A stretch of DNA of 10,372 nt from Actinomycetota bacterium (lineage in GTDB: Bacteria; Actinomycetota; Acidimicrobiia; Acidimicrobiales; Microtrichaceae): the NCBI GenBank assembly GCA_018268735.1, contig JAFDWA010000034.1, forward strand, positions 1-10,372. The letters are read 5' to 3'. The first letter of the stretch is position 1. Each line of letters starts with the position of its first letter. Below the pieces are notes generated by a model, which ran no database searches, was not told where the DNA came from, and saw only the letters and a list, made by a program, of their open reading frames with translations. The position numbers and the translations under genes were made by a program. Positions 7,451-10,372 of the stretch are shown here, one piece after another.

Positions 7451-7498
7451 ATGCAGCCCACGGAGCTCCGTCGTCACCTCGTGGTGGTACTCCTCTAG
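7451..7498 (+). CDS. ilvB leader peptide (branched-chain attenuator)
   Basis: A 15-codon ORF encoding MQPTELRRHLVVVLL, ending at TAG 7496-7498. Its last six codons are Leu-Val-Val-Val-Leu-Leu, the kind of control-codon run used by ribosome-mediated attenuators of ilv operons. When charged Leu- or Val-tRNA is scarce, the ribosome would stall on these codons and change the folding of the RNA just downstream. The ORF is too short to be a conventional gene, lies 218 bases before ilvB, starts seven bases after a -10-like box, and its stop overlaps the first base of the 5' arm of the next hairpin. It contains no Ile codon. Overlapping longer frames in this region have unrelated Arg/Ser-rich products and are shadows. 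Leader-peptide attenuation of ilvB operons is established in Actinobacteria; this specific peptide is identified here by reading. Confidence 0.85.
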   Translation: MQPTELRRHLVVVLL

Positions 7499-7530
7499 GC
7501 GCACGACCGGGAACGGACCTCGCGTGCGCC
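7498..7530 (+). promoter_or_regulatory. Leader hairpin P1 with antiterminator decoy in its loop
   Basis: GGCGCACG (7498-7505) pairs perfectly with CGTGCGCC (7523-7530). The 17-base loop carries ACGGACCTC (7513-7521), which apart from one extra G copies the first eight bases of the terminator's 5' arm. It can therefore pair with GAGGTCGT (7550-7557) of the terminator's 3' arm, eight pairs with one bulged G. A ribosome stalled on the Val/Leu codons would cover the 5' arm of P1, free the loop and favour this antiterminator. A ribosome that finishes and releases would let P1 and the terminator form. Confidence 0.65.
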
Positions 7531-7532
7531 AC

Positions 7533-7566
7533 ACGACCTCCCTGACCGGGAGGTCGTTGCGGTTTT
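7533..7566 (+). terminator. Attenuator terminator of ilvBNC
   Basis: ACGACCTCCC (7533-7542) and GGGAGGTCGT (7548-7557) form a perfect 10-base-pair stem with a 5-base loop, followed by TGCGG and a short TTTT run (7563-7566). The stem begins 34 bases after the leader stop codon. A further weak hairpin, GCGGTT (7559-7564) with AACCGC (7577-7582), overlaps its 3' edge. The weak T-run is typical of high-GC actinobacterial terminators. Confidence 0.75.
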
Positions 7567-7591
7567 GCGACGCCACAACCGCGACACCTCC

Positions 7592-7688
7592 TCGAAGCAG
7601 AACGGTCGTAGAAGCAGAATCCTCGTAGAAGCAGAACCCTCGTCGAAGCAGAACGGTCGTCGAAGCAGAACGGTCATCGACAGAACGG
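7592..7688 (+). repeat. 17-bp tandem repeat array before ilvB
   Basis: Five full units and one shortened unit with consensus TCGAAGCAGAACGGTCG. Units 1 (7592-7608) and 4 (7643-7659) are identical. Units 2 (7609-7625) and 3 (7626-7642) begin TAG instead of TCG and carry TCC or CCC in place of CGG. Unit 5 (7660-7676) differs in its last base, and the partial unit 6 (7677-7688) lacks the AAG after TCGA. The array lies between the attenuator terminator and the ilvB start, 27 bases before the ATG. The period is not a multiple of three, so it is not selected as coding sequence, and there are no spacers as in CRISPR. No role is known to me. Confidence 0.93.
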
Positions 7689-7715
7689 AACAGGCCAGCA
7701 GATGGATGCACCAGC

Positions 7716-9472
7716 ATGAACACCAACGGCGGTGAAGCACTGATCCGATCCCTCGAGATGGAGGGCGTGGAGGTGATCTTCGGGTTGCCGGGCGGAGCGA
7801 TCCTGCCGGTGTACGACCCGATCCTCGACAGCCCCATCCGACACGTGCTGGTCCGCCACGAGCAGGGTGCCGGGCACATGGCAGAGGGCTACGCCCATGC
7901 GACGGGCCGTCCTGGGGTCGCCATGGTGACCTCCGGTCCGGGTGCGACCAACATCGTGACGCCGATCCTCGACGCCTTCATGGACTCCGTGCCGATGGTG
8001 GTCGTCACGGGTCAGGTCCCTCGTCCTGCGATCGGCACCGATGCGTTCCAGGAGTGCGACATCGTCGGGATCACCCGCTCGATCACCAAGCACAACGAGC
8101 TCGTGACACGGCCAGAGGACATCCCGCTCGCGATCCGCCAGGCGTTCCACATCGCCACCACGGGCCGGCCCGGACCGGTCCTCGTCGACATCCCCAAGGA
8201 CATCGTCGATCCCAAGAACCCGGCTTCCGCGATGGACTGGGACTGGCCCTCGGACGCCGACGTGCTGGCGAGCCTGCCCGGCTACCGCCCGACGACGAAG
8301 GGCCACCCGAAGCAGATCAAGGAGGCGGCGGAGCTGATCCTCGCTGCGCAGCGGCCGGTCATCTACGCCGGTGGCGGCATCCTCGCTGCCAGGGCGGCCG
8401 AGTCGCTGCGAGAGCTCGCAGAGCTGACCGGCATCCACGTCGTGACGACGCTCATGGCCCGAGGCGCGTTCCCCGACGGGCACCCGCTGTGCCTCGGGAT
8501 GCCGGGGATGCACGGGAACTACACGGCGGTCACCGCGATGCAGCGCGCCGACCTGCTGATCGCGCTCGGCAGCCGCTTCGACGACCGGGTCACCGGCAAG
8601 GTCGACGCGTTCGCACCGGATGCGAAGATCATCCACGTCGACATCGACCCGGCCGAGCTCGGCAAGGTCCGCCGACCCGATGTCCCGATCGTCGGCGACT
8701 GCCGTCTCGTCATCGACGAGCTCATCCGCGTCCTGCGCACCCGCACCGACGGCGACATCGACTCGCACCAGCCGGACCGCCGACCGTGGAAGCAGGCGAT
8801 CTCGGGATGGCAGGAGCGCTTCCCGCTGCTCTACGAGCCCTCCGCCGACGGCGACCTCCTCAAGCCGCAGTTCGTCCTCGAGGAGCTGCGCGACCGGGCC
8901 CCGGAGGACTGCATCGTGGCGAGCGGCGTCGGTCAGCACCAGATGTGGACCAGCCAGTACTGGCGCTTCGAGCACCCCTACACCTGGATCAACTCCGGTG
9001 GCGCGGGGACGATGGGGTTCTCGGTCCCGGCGGCGATCGGGGCGAAGGTCGGTCGGCCCGACCGGATGGTGTGGGCCGTCGACGGCGACGGGTGCTTCCA
9101 GATGACCGCCCAGGAGCTGGTCACCGCCGCAACCGAGCGCATCCCTGTCAAGGTCGCGATCCTCAACAACGCCTATCTCGGCATGGTGCGCCAGTGGCAG
9201 GAGATGTTCTACGAGGAGCGGTACTCGGAGGTGTACCTCTCGCCCGACCTGCCCGACTACGTGAAGTGGTCCGAGGCGATGGGATGCGTCGCGATGCGGG
9301 TCGAGTCGCCCGAGGAGGTCGGACCCGCGATCGACAAGGCCAACGAGATCGACGACCGCCCCGTCGTGCTGGAGTTCCGCACCGACAGCGCCGAGAAGGT
9401 GTTCCCGATGGTGCCGGCCGGGCGCAGCAACGACGAGATCGTGGTCGACCCCTCACAGGGAGGTGCAATCTC

Positions 9473-9476
<4 letters not shown>
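7716..9476 (+). CDS. ilvB: Acetohydroxyacid synthase large (catalytic) subunit
   Basis: A 586-residue ThDP- and FAD-dependent enzyme that condenses two pyruvates to 2-acetolactate, or pyruvate and 2-oxobutyrate to 2-aceto-2-hydroxybutyrate, the committed step of branched-chain synthesis. It starts with [17 protein letters not shown], followed by [14 protein letters not shown] with the ThDP-activating glutamate E49. [16 protein letters not shown] and [15 protein letters not shown] come next, then the FAD/central domain with [11 protein letters not shown]. The ThDP/Mg2+ motif runs from GDG at 457-459 to NN at 484-485, and [16 protein letters not shown] lies at the active-site lid. Domain order and length are normal. 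The ATG at 7716 fits the family N-terminus; two out-of-frame ATGs lie just upstream (7702 and 7706) and the Shine-Dalgarno is weak (AGATGGA, about nine bases away). It overlaps ilvN by ATGA and is controlled by the attenuator upstream. Confidence 0.97.
9458..9463 (+). promoter_or_regulatory. Shine-Dalgarno site of ilvN
   Basis: GGGAGG lies nine bases before ATG 9473, within the end of ilvB. It supports the overlapping ATGA start of ilvN. Confidence 0.7.

Positions 9477-10372
<896 letters not shown>

Noticed and set aside
7407..7628. 73-codon plus-strand frame overlapping the leader peptide
   Set aside because: It overlaps the attenuator structure, reads into the tandem array and has Arg/Ser-rich composition; the 15-codon frame explains the region better.
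7592..7688. CRISPR array
   Set aside because: Units are directly adjacent with no spacers and there are no cas genes; the same holds for the 10077-10147 array.
7380..7715. T-box or metabolite riboswitch controlling ilvB
   Set aside because: No T-box consensus or long specifier stem was seen, while a leader peptide with control codons and paired terminator stems accounts for the region.
7343..7879. 178-codon minus-strand frame that translates the 17-bp array into repeats such as [11 protein letters not shown]
   Set aside because: The 17-bp period shifts frame at every unit and the ends have no protein-like features, so the peptide pattern is a by-product of the DNA repeat.
7674..8975. 433-codon minus-strand frame across ilvB
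   Set aside because: Antisense shadow of IlvB; no motifs, and the sense frame carries complete ThDP-enzyme signatures.

Overview
The window is a high-GC, gene-dense bacterial chromosome segment. Third codon positions are mostly G or C, and GTG or TTG starts and ATGA/GTGA overlaps are frequent. Two genes have the TANNNT-N6/7-start layout typical of actinobacterial leaderless transcripts. With gatA-gatB upstream of ilvBNC, an arrangement I recall from mycobacteria, this suggests an actinobacterium, possibly of the Acidimicrobiia. The class-level placement is an inference, not a demonstrated assignment. No mobile element, CRISPR array, rRNA or tRNA gene was seen.

Layout: (1) 1-1711 holds the 3' end of gatA and all of gatB, two subunits of the tRNA-dependent amidotransferase, overlapping by ATGA. 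(2) 1728-4619 holds an unrecognised single-pass membrane protein, an ABC ATPase and a roughly 12-helix permease, tightly packed and probably co-transcribed with gatAB. (3) 4620-4680 is a compact control region (hairpin, 15-bp direct repeat at 21-bp period, TAGGTT -10 element) in front of ilvD (4681-6549), which appears to be leaderless. (4) 6550-7380 holds a likely bidirectional terminator, a previously easy-to-miss 42-residue minus-strand membrane protein ORF, and a divergent secreted lipoprotein gene with its own TAGGTT box. (5) 7379-7715 is a complete-looking ribosome-mediated attenuator for branched-chain amino acids: promoter, 15-codon leader peptide MQPTELRRHLVVVLL, competing hairpins and a terminator, followed by a 17-bp tandem repeat array. 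(6) 7716-10372 is ilvB-ilvN-ilvC, with a second, different 16-bp tandem array just before ilvC, which runs off the window.

IlvBN (acetohydroxyacid synthase), IlvC (ketol-acid reductoisomerase) and IlvD (dihydroxyacid dehydratase) are the consecutive common enzymes of valine, isoleucine and leucine-precursor synthesis. The leader peptide's run of Leu-Val-Val-Val-Leu-Leu codons would let charged tRNA supply set transcription into ilvBNC, and the IlvN ACT domain would add valine feedback on the enzyme. The least explained elements are the two short tandem arrays, both ending within about 30 bases of a start codon in the same operon, and the operator-like repeat before ilvD.
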